A stretch of 64,000 nt of DNA from an uncultured Paracoccaceae bacterium (GTDB lineage Bacteria > Pseudomonadota > Alphaproteobacteria > Rhodobacterales > Rhodobacteraceae). Numbering within the stretch: the first letter of the stretch is position 1; the number at the start of each line of letters is the position of its first letter. The position numbers and the translations under genes were made by a program. Location: the NCBI GenBank assembly GCA_947492475.1, contig CANLNM010000001.1, positions 744,001 through 808,000 of the forward strand, in the 5' to 3' direction. This document shows, piece after piece, positions 44,801 to 51,627 of the stretch. The notes beneath the pieces are model-generated. The model worked only from the letters and a program-made list of their open reading frames with translations. It had not been told where the DNA came from and did no database searches.

Positions 44801-44895
44801 AGATCGTTAAATCCCCAAAGCCCGCCAAACAGCGCCCAAAGCATGATCATCCAAGTGTATAGCGGTCGCTCAATCGCGAAACGTGCAATGCTCAT
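41845..44895 (-). CDS. RND efflux transporter permease
   Basis: A 1016-residue inner-membrane pump of the AcrB/HAE1 superfamily with 12 helices and two large periplasmic loops. Starts SIARFAIERPLYTWMIML; the N-terminal porter has STQYPGATAEQVAREVTEPL. Helix 4 carries IAMGMLVDNAIVVAEGM, including the proton-relay Asp. The second half has MLIKNGIVLVEEIDL and ends ...DVFFSREERRRL. It exports hydrophobic or toxic compounds in exchange for protons. It lies 11 nt after the adaptor gene. No outer-membrane channel gene is adjacent. Confidence 0.92.
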   Translation of the reverse strand: MSIARFAIERPLYTWMIMLWALFGGLWGFNDLGRLEDPAFTIKVAVVSTQYPGATAEQVAREVTEPLEAAIQKMGEVDKITSLNQPGFSLITVEIKPTFDGSELPDVWTRLRAKVDNAARNLPEGAQVPFVNDGFGDVFGLYYAVTAQGYSDQEQHQMATFLQRELLAVDGVADVNVSGLPDEAIFVEPDLSLMVNQHIAPQTIQAAIANSNSVVGAGASDTGRTRTIIQAPDGSESVSAISGLSVGIGGEILNVVDVANVSRGRVSNPSLMIRFDGTEAFAIGIAGLGDENIVEVGNRVDARLAELQADIPVGVELHPIYQQHLVVDEASNAFLVNLAMSVAIVVAVLALAMGWRAAIVVGATLLLTVVGTLFFMAIFSIEMERISLGALIIAMGMLVDNAIVVAEGMQVGMMRGKTSREAADEATQKTQIPLLGATVIGIMAFAGIGLSPDATGEFLFSLFAVIGISLMLSWVLGVSVTPLLGHYFFKQAKEGGGDAYGGPLFRAYGAVLRLALRLRWLVIAALLGLTVVCFIGFGQVKQQFFPDSNTPLFFAHYKLPQGTSIHAVSEDLSRVEDWLATREEVVSVTSFMGNGATRFMLTYQSADANQSYGHLIIRTENLDQIPALQADLEAFSAQYLADGEFRTERLVFGPGGGAPIQARFSGSDPAVLRSLAQEAMVRMQSASSDLEHLRTNWREQELVIKPIYATERAQTAGIDREDIAATLEFATEGTRGGTYREGDRLIPIIFRLPQESNLTLLDQVLVSPQSGRVIPIEQVVDGLSAEVQNTLVHRRDRQLTITVNAGVRAGVNAAAVQTQIQSAVEAMELPIGYKMEWGGEYENSREAQASLGGQLPVSILIMVLISILLFNALKQPIIIWLLVPMSVNGVAIGLLGTGLPFSFTALLGLLSLSGMLIKNGIVLVEEIDLVRATGLPLRDAIVQASTSRLRPVVLAAATTILGMAPLLSDAFFVSMSVTIMGGLAFASVLTLVAAPVFYDVFFSREERRRLAKGSPA

Positions 44896-44906
44896 CTGGG
44901 TGCGCC

Positions 44907-45956
44907 TTAATTTGCAAAGCCAGCGAAACGACGCACAATTGCGCCGTCGCTGAGCAGTTGAACACCCGCGATGATGATTTCATCCCCGATATTTAGTCCG
45001 TCCTGAACGGCAAATTGACCATCAGGGGTGGGTGAAACAGTGACCTTGCGGGCCTCTACATGGCCTTGGTCATTGGCATCCTCGACAAAGACAAACGCCA
45101 TGACAGTCCCGTCCGATTGCGGGGCCAGCGCGGATGTGGGAACGATAATCCCCGTGGGTCCGCCCTGAATGCGCACATGCACGGTCACGGATGAGCCGGG
45201 CAAAACCACCAGATCTTTGGGGGGTTCCATGCCAAATGTGATGCGAAAGGTTTGGCCGATTGCGGAGCTTTCGGCGTTATATTCACGGATTTCCAACGGA
45301 TAAAGCTGATCTGTGACGGGAAAATCCGCCCAGATTTCCACATTTGGTTCGCGCCCTGCCCGCTGAAACAAGATTTCGGGCACGTCGATATCCACCCGCA
45401 ATTCAGACATGTCATGCAGCCGCACAACGGGGGTTCCCGCGCTGATCGTTGCAAAATTTGGAACGTTCCGCGTGGCAACCAACGCATCAAACGGAGCATA
45501 AAGTGACGCATGATCAATAGCATATTCTGCGTTGCGCACAGCAATCGCGGTCAATGCGGCCTGGGTTTCCGCATCGTCGCGCGCCACCTGACTGACAGAG
45601 TTTCCTGACAATTGCCCCAACCGCGCCACCGTGCGATCCGCCTGTTCCTTTTGCAACCGTGCCTGATCCAACGACAATTGAAACGTCTCTTGGTCCAGCT
45701 GTGCAATCAGCCCGCCCCTAGGGACGGTTTCGCCCTCTAAAACCGGGAAATCGACGATCTGGCCACCGACCTGAAACGCGAAGTCAACCGTCTGACGGGC
45801 AACAACCTGACCAAAAAACTGTCGTTCAAATGACAATTCGCTCGCTTCTAGCATTTGCGTTTTGACCGGGCGGATCACCGGGTCTGTACTGTCTTGGGCC
45901 AATAGCGGCCCATGGACAAATGTGAACACAACGGCGAGGGTCGGTAGTATTTTCAT
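44907..45956 (-). CDS. RND efflux periplasmic adaptor (membrane fusion protein)
   Basis: A 349-residue exported adaptor. A signal peptide (about 1-20, ...GPLLA) precedes the lipoyl/barrel-sandwich segment FAFQVGGQIVDFPVLEGETV, a coiled-coil hairpin (about 90-140) and beta-barrel regions. It links the pump to an outer-membrane TolC-type channel, which is not encoded nearby. The start at 45956 follows AAGG. A palindrome at 46027-46042 in the 102-bp upstream gap may be the operator of this two-gene operon. Confidence 0.88.
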   Translation of the reverse strand: MKILPTLAVVFTFVHGPLLAQDSTDPVIRPVKTQMLEASELSFERQFFGQVVARQTVDFAFQVGGQIVDFPVLEGETVPRGGLIAQLDQETFQLSLDQARLQKEQADRTVARLGQLSGNSVSQVARDDAETQAALTAIAVRNAEYAIDHASLYAPFDALVATRNVPNFATISAGTPVVRLHDMSELRVDIDVPEILFQRAGREPNVEIWADFPVTDQLYPLEIREYNAESSAIGQTFRITFGMEPPKDLVVLPGSSVTVHVRIQGGPTGIIVPTSALAPQSDGTVMAFVFVEDANDQGHVEARKVTVSPTPDGQFAVQDGLNIGDEIIIAGVQLLSDGAIVRRFAGFAN

Positions 45957-46026
45957 GTCAGGACCTTTTGGCAAATGGACTACAAGCTGGCGCAGTTTTG
46001 CAGTCTGGTCTGGGCAACATAGATAC

Positions 46027-46042
46027 TGAACTGAATAGTTCA
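46027..46042. promoter_or_regulatory. Palindrome TGAACT-N4-AGTTCA upstream of efflux operon
   Basis: Perfect 6-bp arms around GAAT, between the adaptor start (45956) and the dehydrogenase stop (46059). The size fits a TetR- or MarR-type operator. No regulator gene is adjacent. Confidence 0.55.
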
Positions 46043-46058
46043 ATTGCCACCGCGCAAT

Positions 46059-47009
46059 TTATTTCAAACCCTTTGGGATAACCTCGTATCCCTGCTCTTC
46101 TGGCTCTTGGTCTGTCATTTGCGCTGGAAAACCGGGCGCGCGAATCTCCAACCCCGTCGCATCCTCTAACCGCCTGATAATATTAGGGGACCATTCCCGC
46201 GGCCCAAAACGGTCTATCCCATCATCGATGATGCCCATCAGCAGAGGATTGATATCCAGCGGCACACCAGCGCGATCGGCAACATCCTGAAACAGGCCAA
46301 TATCCTTTTTCACCAAATCCATCGTAAACGAAATATCACGTGACCCATTCAAAATGACCTGACTTTCGGTTTCATGCACAAAGGACGTGCCCGACGAAAT
46401 TTTAATCGCCTCATAGGTGGTGTTCAGGTCCATTCCGGCGGCTTTTGCGGTGACCAATGCCTCGCAACAGGTCAACAAATTGGCCGTTGCCAGATAATTG
46501 GTCATCACCTTTAGGATCGACGCGGATCCCAGATCACCCGTATGCAGCACCCGTCGCCCCATGGTGGTCAGCAATGGCAATATCCGTTCAAACGTCGCAC
46601 GATCACAGCCCGCAAAAATCGAAATGTTACCCGTATCCGCCCGGTGGCAGCCCCCCGATACCGGGCAATCCACCGCCGCACCACCGCGCGCCATCACCAA
46701 TGCGCCCAACCGTTTGACCTCGGCTTCGTCGGTTGTGGACATTTCCAGCCAAACCTTGCCCTTGGTTATTTCCGGCAGCATCTGATCCATGACCACCGCG
46801 CTGATCTCTGGGGACGGCAAACAGGTGATCACCACATCACAATCGCGCATCACCGCCTTGGCTGACCCACCGTTTTGCGCGCCAAGGGCCACAAACCGCT
46901 CGACCAGATCATTCTGCACATCAAAGACCCGCAAATTATGTTTGTTGCGCAACAAACTTCCGGCAAGCTTGCCCCCCACATTCCCCAAGCCGATAAATCC
47001 AATATTCAT
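46059..47009 (-). CDS. 3-hydroxyisobutyrate dehydrogenase-family NAD(P)-dependent oxidoreductase
   Basis: A 316-residue beta-hydroxyacid dehydrogenase. The N-terminal dinucleotide motif is IGFIGLGNVGGKLAG (about 3-17), the substrate-binding DCPVSGGCHRADTGNISIFAG lies near 115-135, and the catalytic-Lys segment GSASILKVMTNYLATANLL near 160-178. The family oxidises 3-hydroxy acids or reduces semialdehydes. The actual substrate is unknown. GGAGGG precedes the start. It is upstream of the efflux operon on the same strand with a gap of about 100 nt. Confidence 0.87.
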   Translation of the reverse strand: MNIGFIGLGNVGGKLAGSLLRNKHNLRVFDVQNDLVERFVALGAQNGGSAKAVMRDCDVVITCLPSPEISAVVMDQMLPEITKGKVWLEMSTTDEAEVKRLGALVMARGGAAVDCPVSGGCHRADTGNISIFAGCDRATFERILPLLTTMGRRVLHTGDLGSASILKVMTNYLATANLLTCCEALVTAKAAGMDLNTTYEAIKISSGTSFVHETESQVILNGSRDISFTMDLVKKDIGLFQDVADRAGVPLDINPLLMGIIDDGIDRFGPREWSPNIIRRLEDATGLEIRAPGFPAQMTDQEPEEQGYEVIPKGLK

Positions 47010-47276
47010 GATGCCCTCCGAAAATTTGAGATTTAACTTCAGCCTGTTTGCAATAGCGTCAGATCGAATGCCCTTTCACGACCTGATCTGGTCGCGAACA
47101 CACCAATTTTTACAATTCCTGCCCTATGAAACTGGTACTTTCGCCGCAAAGGTATGGATTTTCCCTATATTTAGCGGGGCGCGCGCTCTGTTCATTAATG
47201 TGGGTTCACGATAAGTTTAGAAAAGCAAGACAAACATGACCATCGAGCGAACGACCGAAGCAGATCCATCGTGAAC

Positions 47277-47732
47277 ATGACGCAACGCCCTCTTAAGCTT
47301 CCTGGCGCTCAAAAGCGCGACGTGCGGACCCAGTTTGCGGCGATTGCGTATCGCATCCGCAAAGATAAACCCGAAATTTGCCTGATCACCAGTCGCGGAA
47401 CGGGGCGTTGGATTGTGCCCAAAGGCTGGCCGATGCCCGGCATCACCCCGCAGGACGCCGCCGCCACCGAAGCCTGGGAAGAAGCCGGCCTGGAAGGGCG
47501 TGTGCATCCTCAGCCATTGGGGTTGTTTTCCTATGATAAGGAACACGGAGGAGAGCAGCTTCCGGTGATTGCGGTTGTTTATGCGATGCGGGTCAAAAAG
47601 GCGCATTCGACATGGCCTGAATCCCATCAACGACGTCGCAAATGGTTTACCCCGCGCAAAGCCGCATCCAAGATTTCAGACCCGGAACTGCGTCACATTA
47701 TCCGTAATTTTGACCCGCGACATTTACGTTGA
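47277..47732 (+). CDS. NUDIX hydrolase, diphosphoinositol polyphosphate phosphohydrolase-like
   Basis: A 151-residue NUDIX protein with an intact box GWPMPGITPQDAAATEAWEE (about 50-69) followed by AGLEG. The opening FAAIAYRIRKDKPEICLITS and RWIVPKGWP segments are typical of the small DIPP/ApnA-hydrolase-like group. It cleaves a diphosphate linkage in nucleotides or related compounds. The start is ATG 47277, with a GTG at 47271 also possible; neither has a strong ribosome site. The DUF1178 gene follows 60 nt later on the same strand. Confidence 0.88.
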   Translation: MTQRPLKLPGAQKRDVRTQFAAIAYRIRKDKPEICLITSRGTGRWIVPKGWPMPGITPQDAAATEAWEEAGLEGRVHPQPLGLFSYDKEHGGEQLPVIAVVYAMRVKKAHSTWPESHQRRRKWFTPRKAASKISDPELRHIIRNFDPRHLR

Positions 47733-47792
47733 TAACCTTGCGCCCCTGTCAAACCCGTTTAATGATGCACCAATGAACACGCGCAACCAAAC

Positions 47793-48224
47793 ATGATCCG
47801 CTATTCCTTGAAATGCGATGATGGCCACAGCTTTGACAGCTGGTTTCAATCTGCTGCGGCCTATGACAGCCTGCATCGCGCAGGACATTTGGCATGTGCC
47901 GTATGTGGGTCGGTCAAGGTCGAGAAAAGCCTCATGACCCCGCGCGTTGCCCCAAAGGAACGTGCGGCTGCCCCCCCACAACCCTCACTTTCTGAACCGG
48001 CAGATCACGATCAGGCAAAACTGGCTGATCTGCGTAAAAAGGTCGAAGAAAACTCAGAATATGTCGGGGGTGAATTCGTGTCACAGGCACGGGCAATGCA
48101 TGACGGCGACACGCCAGAACGCGCCATTTACGGCGAGGCCAAACCCGAAGAGGCCAAAAAACTGATCGAAGATGGCATTCCCGTCGCACCGCTGCCGTTT
48201 ATGCCAAAACGAAGGACCAATTGA
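47793..48224 (+). CDS. DUF1178 family protein
   Basis: A 143-residue protein. It starts MIRYSLKCDDGHSFDSWFQS and contains a zinc-ribbon-like N-terminus (CDDGH...CAVCGS, about 8-38), then an acidic linker and the conserved end RAIYGEAKPEEAKKLIEDGI and PLPFMPKR. The family has no established function; the fold suggests metal and nucleic-acid binding. Its stop codon overlaps the start of a short frame (TGATG), suggesting a small downstream gene. Confidence 0.87.
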   Translation: MIRYSLKCDDGHSFDSWFQSAAAYDSLHRAGHLACAVCGSVKVEKSLMTPRVAPKERAAAPPQPSLSEPADHDQAKLADLRKKVEENSEYVGGEFVSQARAMHDGDTPERAIYGEAKPEEAKKLIEDGIPVAPLPFMPKRRTN

Positions 48225-48376
48225 TGTCAGCTCTGATACCGGGTGCAAATTGTGGCCTGTGTATTTCAGACCAATATGACTGGGGTTTTTCTGACAAATC
48301 AGGCCATGCTACCGGTTTTGCCTCGTACCAAGGCAGGAAAATTGCAATCAAAGAAATCGCAGCAGGGTTAATTTAA
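48224..48376 (+). CDS. Candidate 50-residue small protein coupled to DUF1178
   Basis: A short frame whose ATG overlaps the DUF1178 stop (TGATG), with AAGGA seven bases upstream. The protein starts MSALIPGANCGLCISDQYDW and ends KIAIKEIAAGLI. It has two cysteines spaced CxxC and no membrane segment. I recognise no family. The Shine-Dalgarno and stop/start overlap favour translation; the short length argues for caution. Confidence 0.4.
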   Translation: MSALIPGANCGLCISDQYDWGFSDKSGHATGFASYQGRKIAIKEIAAGLI

Positions 48377-48526
48377 CGATTCAAAGCACTTAGCATCGAA
48401 AGAACTGGGTGTTTTGAAGCCAGAGATGGCAACGTTCATCCTTTTTTGAGCGCAGTTAGAAACTGTTAACTCGCGGTACCCCAAAATAAAGACAGTGATT
48501 CTGTAAAACGTCTTTTTTGGTGCGAA
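48377..48526. other. Noncoding leader before the PilZ gene
   Basis: About 150 nt with no convincing frame. It is AT-richer than the surroundings and includes a small inverted repeat (AGTTA...TAACT near 48451-48468) and the T-rich CGTCTTTTTTGG just before the PilZ start. It probably holds the PilZ promoter. Confidence 0.4.
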
Positions 48527-48847
48527 ATGCGATATCGATCTAACCGACTTCCGTCTCAGACTCTTGTAAACTTGCGCCGCGAAACAGGCGTGGTTTTGGG
48601 TGATTTGCGCAATATTTCTCAGGGCGGAGCCCGGGTTCACGGGGTTGAGCTTGAAGCAGGGGAAAAATTGACCATGGAAATGGACGACCTCATGTTTCCA
48701 TGTTGGGTCATCTGGGCACACGATAATATGGCGGGTATCCGGTTTGATAAAATGATCACCCCGTCACAAGTTTCGCTTTTGCGACAGGAACGTAGCGGGC
48801 CATCAACCAACCAGCGCCCTTTGCGCAGCTTTGGAACGCGCCATTAG
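48527..48847 (+). CDS. PilZ-domain protein
   Basis: A 106-residue single-domain PilZ protein. The c-di-GMP-binding arginine motif is in the N-terminus (MRYRSNR) and the second motif NISQGGARV (the D/NxSxxG consensus) is near residues 29-37; the ending CWVIWAHDNMAGIRFD is the usual final strand. It probably senses c-di-GMP, which the PleD protein in this window could produce. The target process is unknown. It shares 4 nt with the convergent yciB gene. Confidence 0.85.
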   Translation: MRYRSNRLPSQTLVNLRRETGVVLGDLRNISQGGARVHGVELEAGEKLTMEMDDLMFPCWVIWAHDNMAGIRFDKMITPSQVSLLRQERSGPSTNQRPLRSFGTRH

Positions 48848-49452
48848 CTGGGTTCGTCGTCGGGTTCGATCAGATAGCGTTGCAGCGACATGATCTGCAC
48901 CCAAAGAAATACAAACAACACCGCAGGAAACGCAAAGGTTTCCAACGTGACCCACACATCATCGCTCTGGGTGCGCCAAATGATTTCGTTTGCGACGGCC
49001 ATCGCTGCGAACATCGCGCATAAACGCCGAGTAAGGATCATCCACCCCTCGCGTTGCAGCGGCAGAAATTCCCCCATCACATATTCCATATATGATCGGC
49101 CACGCAAAAGTCCGATACCCAAAAGCGCGGCTAAAACACCATAAACAATGGATGTTTTCATCTTAAAGAATTTTTCATCATTGAAATACGCGGTCAATCC
49201 ACCAAAGAAAATGACCATAAATGCGGTGAACAATTGCATTTTGGATAGCTTGCCTGTGAGGAACCACAGCGCGCCCATTGCCGCCAATAGCATGGGGACC
49301 AGTATCAGTGCCGCAACAATGAAACCGGAATATTCTGTCCCCAAAATCACAAAGTTTTCGTCTTTGATCTTAAGGTAGATCACAAAGAACAAAATCGTGG
49401 GACCAAGTTCAAGAACTTGCTTGAGGACGGGATTGATTTGTTTTTCAGCCAT
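48844..49452 (-). CDS. yciB: Inner-membrane-spanning protein YciB (septation protein A / IspZ)
   Basis: A 202-residue protein with six helices recognised as YciB/IspZ by LKQVLELGPTILFFVIYLK at the N-terminus, ALWFLTGKLSKMQLFTAFMV, GGLTAYFNDEKFFKMKTSIV and the C-terminal WRTQSDDVWVTLETFAFPAV. It is associated with cell-envelope and septation functions. It follows ftsY on the same strand after a noncoding gap of about 206 nt. Confidence 0.93.
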   Translation of the reverse strand: MAEKQINPVLKQVLELGPTILFFVIYLKIKDENFVILGTEYSGFIVAALILVPMLLAAMGALWFLTGKLSKMQLFTAFMVIFFGGLTAYFNDEKFFKMKTSIVYGVLAALLGIGLLRGRSYMEYVMGEFLPLQREGWMILTRRLCAMFAAMAVANEIIWRTQSDDVWVTLETFAFPAVLFVFLWVQIMSLQRYLIEPDDEPS

Positions 49453-49658
49453 GTGCCTTATGTAACCGTGATACGGCTTGAAAACAGCCCTTATTGCAGT
49501 TTGGTGCGTTTATTTTCTGGGTGGCAGCCCAACCCATCCATACAAACACAATCCCCTGTGCGAGATTGCAAAAGTGCAAGCAATATCGGCAATGGATACT
49601 CGCTCACCTCAAACCAGGTTGAAAAATGACAATTCACGTTTCGTTGTGATTGGCGGAT

Positions 49659-50837
49659 CTATTCCAATCCGGTCAAAGCTTTGGCGAAATCTTCTGGATC
49701 AAATGGGGCCAGGTCATCTATTTGCTCACCCACACCAATCGCGTGGATTGGCAGGCCGAACTTATCCGCCAATGATACCAAAACCCCGCCCTTGGCCGTT
49801 CCATCCAATTTGGTCATGACCAACCCTGACACATCGGCCAACTCTTGGAATGTTTTGACCTGGCTCACCGCATTTTGGCCGGTTGTGGCATCCAAAACCA
49901 ACAACGTGTTATGCGGGGCATCCGGGTCCTTTTTCTGAATGACGCGGACAATTTTGGACAATTCTTCCATCAGGTCTGCCCGGTTTTGCAATCGCCCTGC
50001 AGTGTCGATCATCAACAAATCGGCCCCATCTGCTTGGGCTTGGGTCAATGCATCAAAGGCCAGGCTGGCAGGATCGGACCCTTCTGGCGCGGTCAAAACC
50101 GGCACGCCAGCGCGATCCCCCCAAACCTGCAATTGTTCGACAGCCGCAGCCCGGAACGTATCCCCTGCGGCAATGACCACATGTTTTCCTGCGGCCTTAA
50201 ATTGACTGGCCAATTTCCCGATCGTCGTGGTTTTTCCGGATCCATTCACCCCAACAACCAACACCACTTGGGGTTTGGTCGGGTAGATCGGTAATGGTCG
50301 GGCCACAGGCTCCATGATGCGCGCCACTTCTTGCGCCATCAATTGTTTAACCTCTTGGGACGACAGTCGTTTTCCCATTCTGCCTTCGGCCATATTGGCG
50401 GTGACACGCAGGGCCGTATCCACGCCCATATCCGACGTGATCAGCAGCTCTTCGAGTTGTTCCAGCATGTCATCGTCCAGAACCCGACGCATAACCTGAG
50501 GTTCAGTTCGCCCAATGATGCGGCTCATCAATCCGGGTTTCACGGGCGTTTCAACGGGATCCTCTTGCACCAACGAAGGGGGCGTCAAAGCGGGCGCGGT
50601 TGGCTGTGGCGCGATGGAAACCTCATCAGTATCTACGTCTTTGACGTCATCCTCGGCAGCAGCAGGCGAAACAGGCGCGGGTTCGGGCGCGGGTTTCTCT
50701 GCGATGTGTGGTGTGGGCACCTCAACGTCGGAAACCGGGTCTGTCTCACCACCTTCGCTGACAATCGCATCCAACCCCTCTTCGAGTTTCGAAGACGAGC
50801 GGAACATCCGATCTTTGAGTTTCTTAAAAAATGCCAT
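49659..50837 (-). CDS. ftsY: Signal recognition particle receptor FtsY
   Basis: A 392-residue SRP GTPase receptor that docks ribosome-SRP complexes at the membrane. A variable acidic N-terminal domain (about 30-100) precedes the NG domain: G1 GVNGSGKTTTIGKLA (about 196-210), DTFRAAAVEQL, G3 LLMIDTAGRLQNR and G4 TKLDGTAKGG. The membrane-targeting start MAFFKKLKDRMF is amphipathic. Typical length for an alphaproteobacterial FtsY. Confidence 0.97.
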   Translation of the reverse strand: MAFFKKLKDRMFRSSSKLEEGLDAIVSEGGETDPVSDVEVPTPHIAEKPAPEPAPVSPAAAEDDVKDVDTDEVSIAPQPTAPALTPPSLVQEDPVETPVKPGLMSRIIGRTEPQVMRRVLDDDMLEQLEELLITSDMGVDTALRVTANMAEGRMGKRLSSQEVKQLMAQEVARIMEPVARPLPIYPTKPQVVLVVGVNGSGKTTTIGKLASQFKAAGKHVVIAAGDTFRAAAVEQLQVWGDRAGVPVLTAPEGSDPASLAFDALTQAQADGADLLMIDTAGRLQNRADLMEELSKIVRVIQKKDPDAPHNTLLVLDATTGQNAVSQVKTFQELADVSGLVMTKLDGTAKGGVLVSLADKFGLPIHAIGVGEQIDDLAPFDPEDFAKALTGLE

Positions 50838-50958
50838 GCGCGATCTAGCCTGTCCGTCTGAAAATGCCCAAATCCTACGGTTTCGGGTGGGTATATGGTT
50901 TTGTTACACCTAATCCTGCGCACCCAAATTTGAAAGAGCAGGCGCAAGTCGGCACAGC

Positions 50959-51594
50959 TTATCCCCCGCCTAGCGCCAAGAAAAGTGCACATTGCGCCGC
51001 GATATATGTGATCCAAACCATTTTTGACAGGACCCAGCGGACTTTGTGCCCGTCTGGAAGGATAAAAATTTCGATTGATAGGATGAGATCGGACAAAATG
51101 AACATCACCGCACCCAAAGTTGCCAACATCATTGATCCCGGCAATCCCAACGCCGCAATTCCCATCGCTAAAATGATCACGATATAAATGCGCACCGGCC
51201 ATTTTAACCCGTCCGTTTTGGGGATCAGCCATATTTCCGTCGAGGCGCCCAACATCATGAAGATGCCAAACAGCCCCCAATTGGGTGCGGCGGTGAACGG
51301 GATCATGATGCTGAGATAAGCGAGATGCGCCCCGGCAAAGGCCAGCATCCCCAAAAGAAAGGCGTTTTTTCCCGCGCGGGATAAGGCAAAATCCCCAGCT
51401 GCTGACAGAGCCAAACCAGCAACCAATAAAGGGGGGCTCCCTTCTGCCCAAGCGGCCAGCGCAAACAATGCCAATGGCAGCGTTTTACGGATTGATCTGT
51501 TCCAGCGTATTTTTCGCGATGTGCGTGGCAAATACAAAATTGCCATCACGCATCCGACCGAAAACAATATTGCAGGGTGAAAAATCTGAGCCAT
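50959..51594 (-). CDS. YhhN family membrane protein (lysoplasmalogenase-like)
   Basis: A 211-residue inner-membrane protein with seven to eight helices and the YhhN motifs SAAGDFALSR (about 65-74), GMLAFAGAHLAYL, LGAVMFILSDLILSIEIF and KMVWITYIAAQCALFLAL. Relatives (TMEM86) are lysoplasmalogenases; bacterial roles are not established. Start at ATG 51594, with a GTG two codons upstream as an alternative. It follows the Fds-type gene by 33 nt, where a formate dehydrogenase alpha subunit gene might have been expected. Confidence 0.85.
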   Translation of the reverse strand: MAQIFHPAILFSVGCVMAILYLPRTSRKIRWNRSIRKTLPLALFALAAWAEGSPPLLVAGLALSAAGDFALSRAGKNAFLLGMLAFAGAHLAYLSIMIPFTAAPNWGLFGIFMMLGASTEIWLIPKTDGLKWPVRIYIVIILAMGIAALGLPGSMMLATLGAVMFILSDLILSIEIFILPDGHKVRWVLSKMVWITYIAAQCALFLALGGG

Positions 51595-51627
51595 GTCCAC
51601 AGCTTAGACCTTTCACCGCTGAATGTC

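Noticed and set aside
49453..49658. Gap beside ftsY checked for SRP RNA or tRNA
   Set aside because: I saw no conserved SRP RNA core or T-loop/anticodon arrangement.
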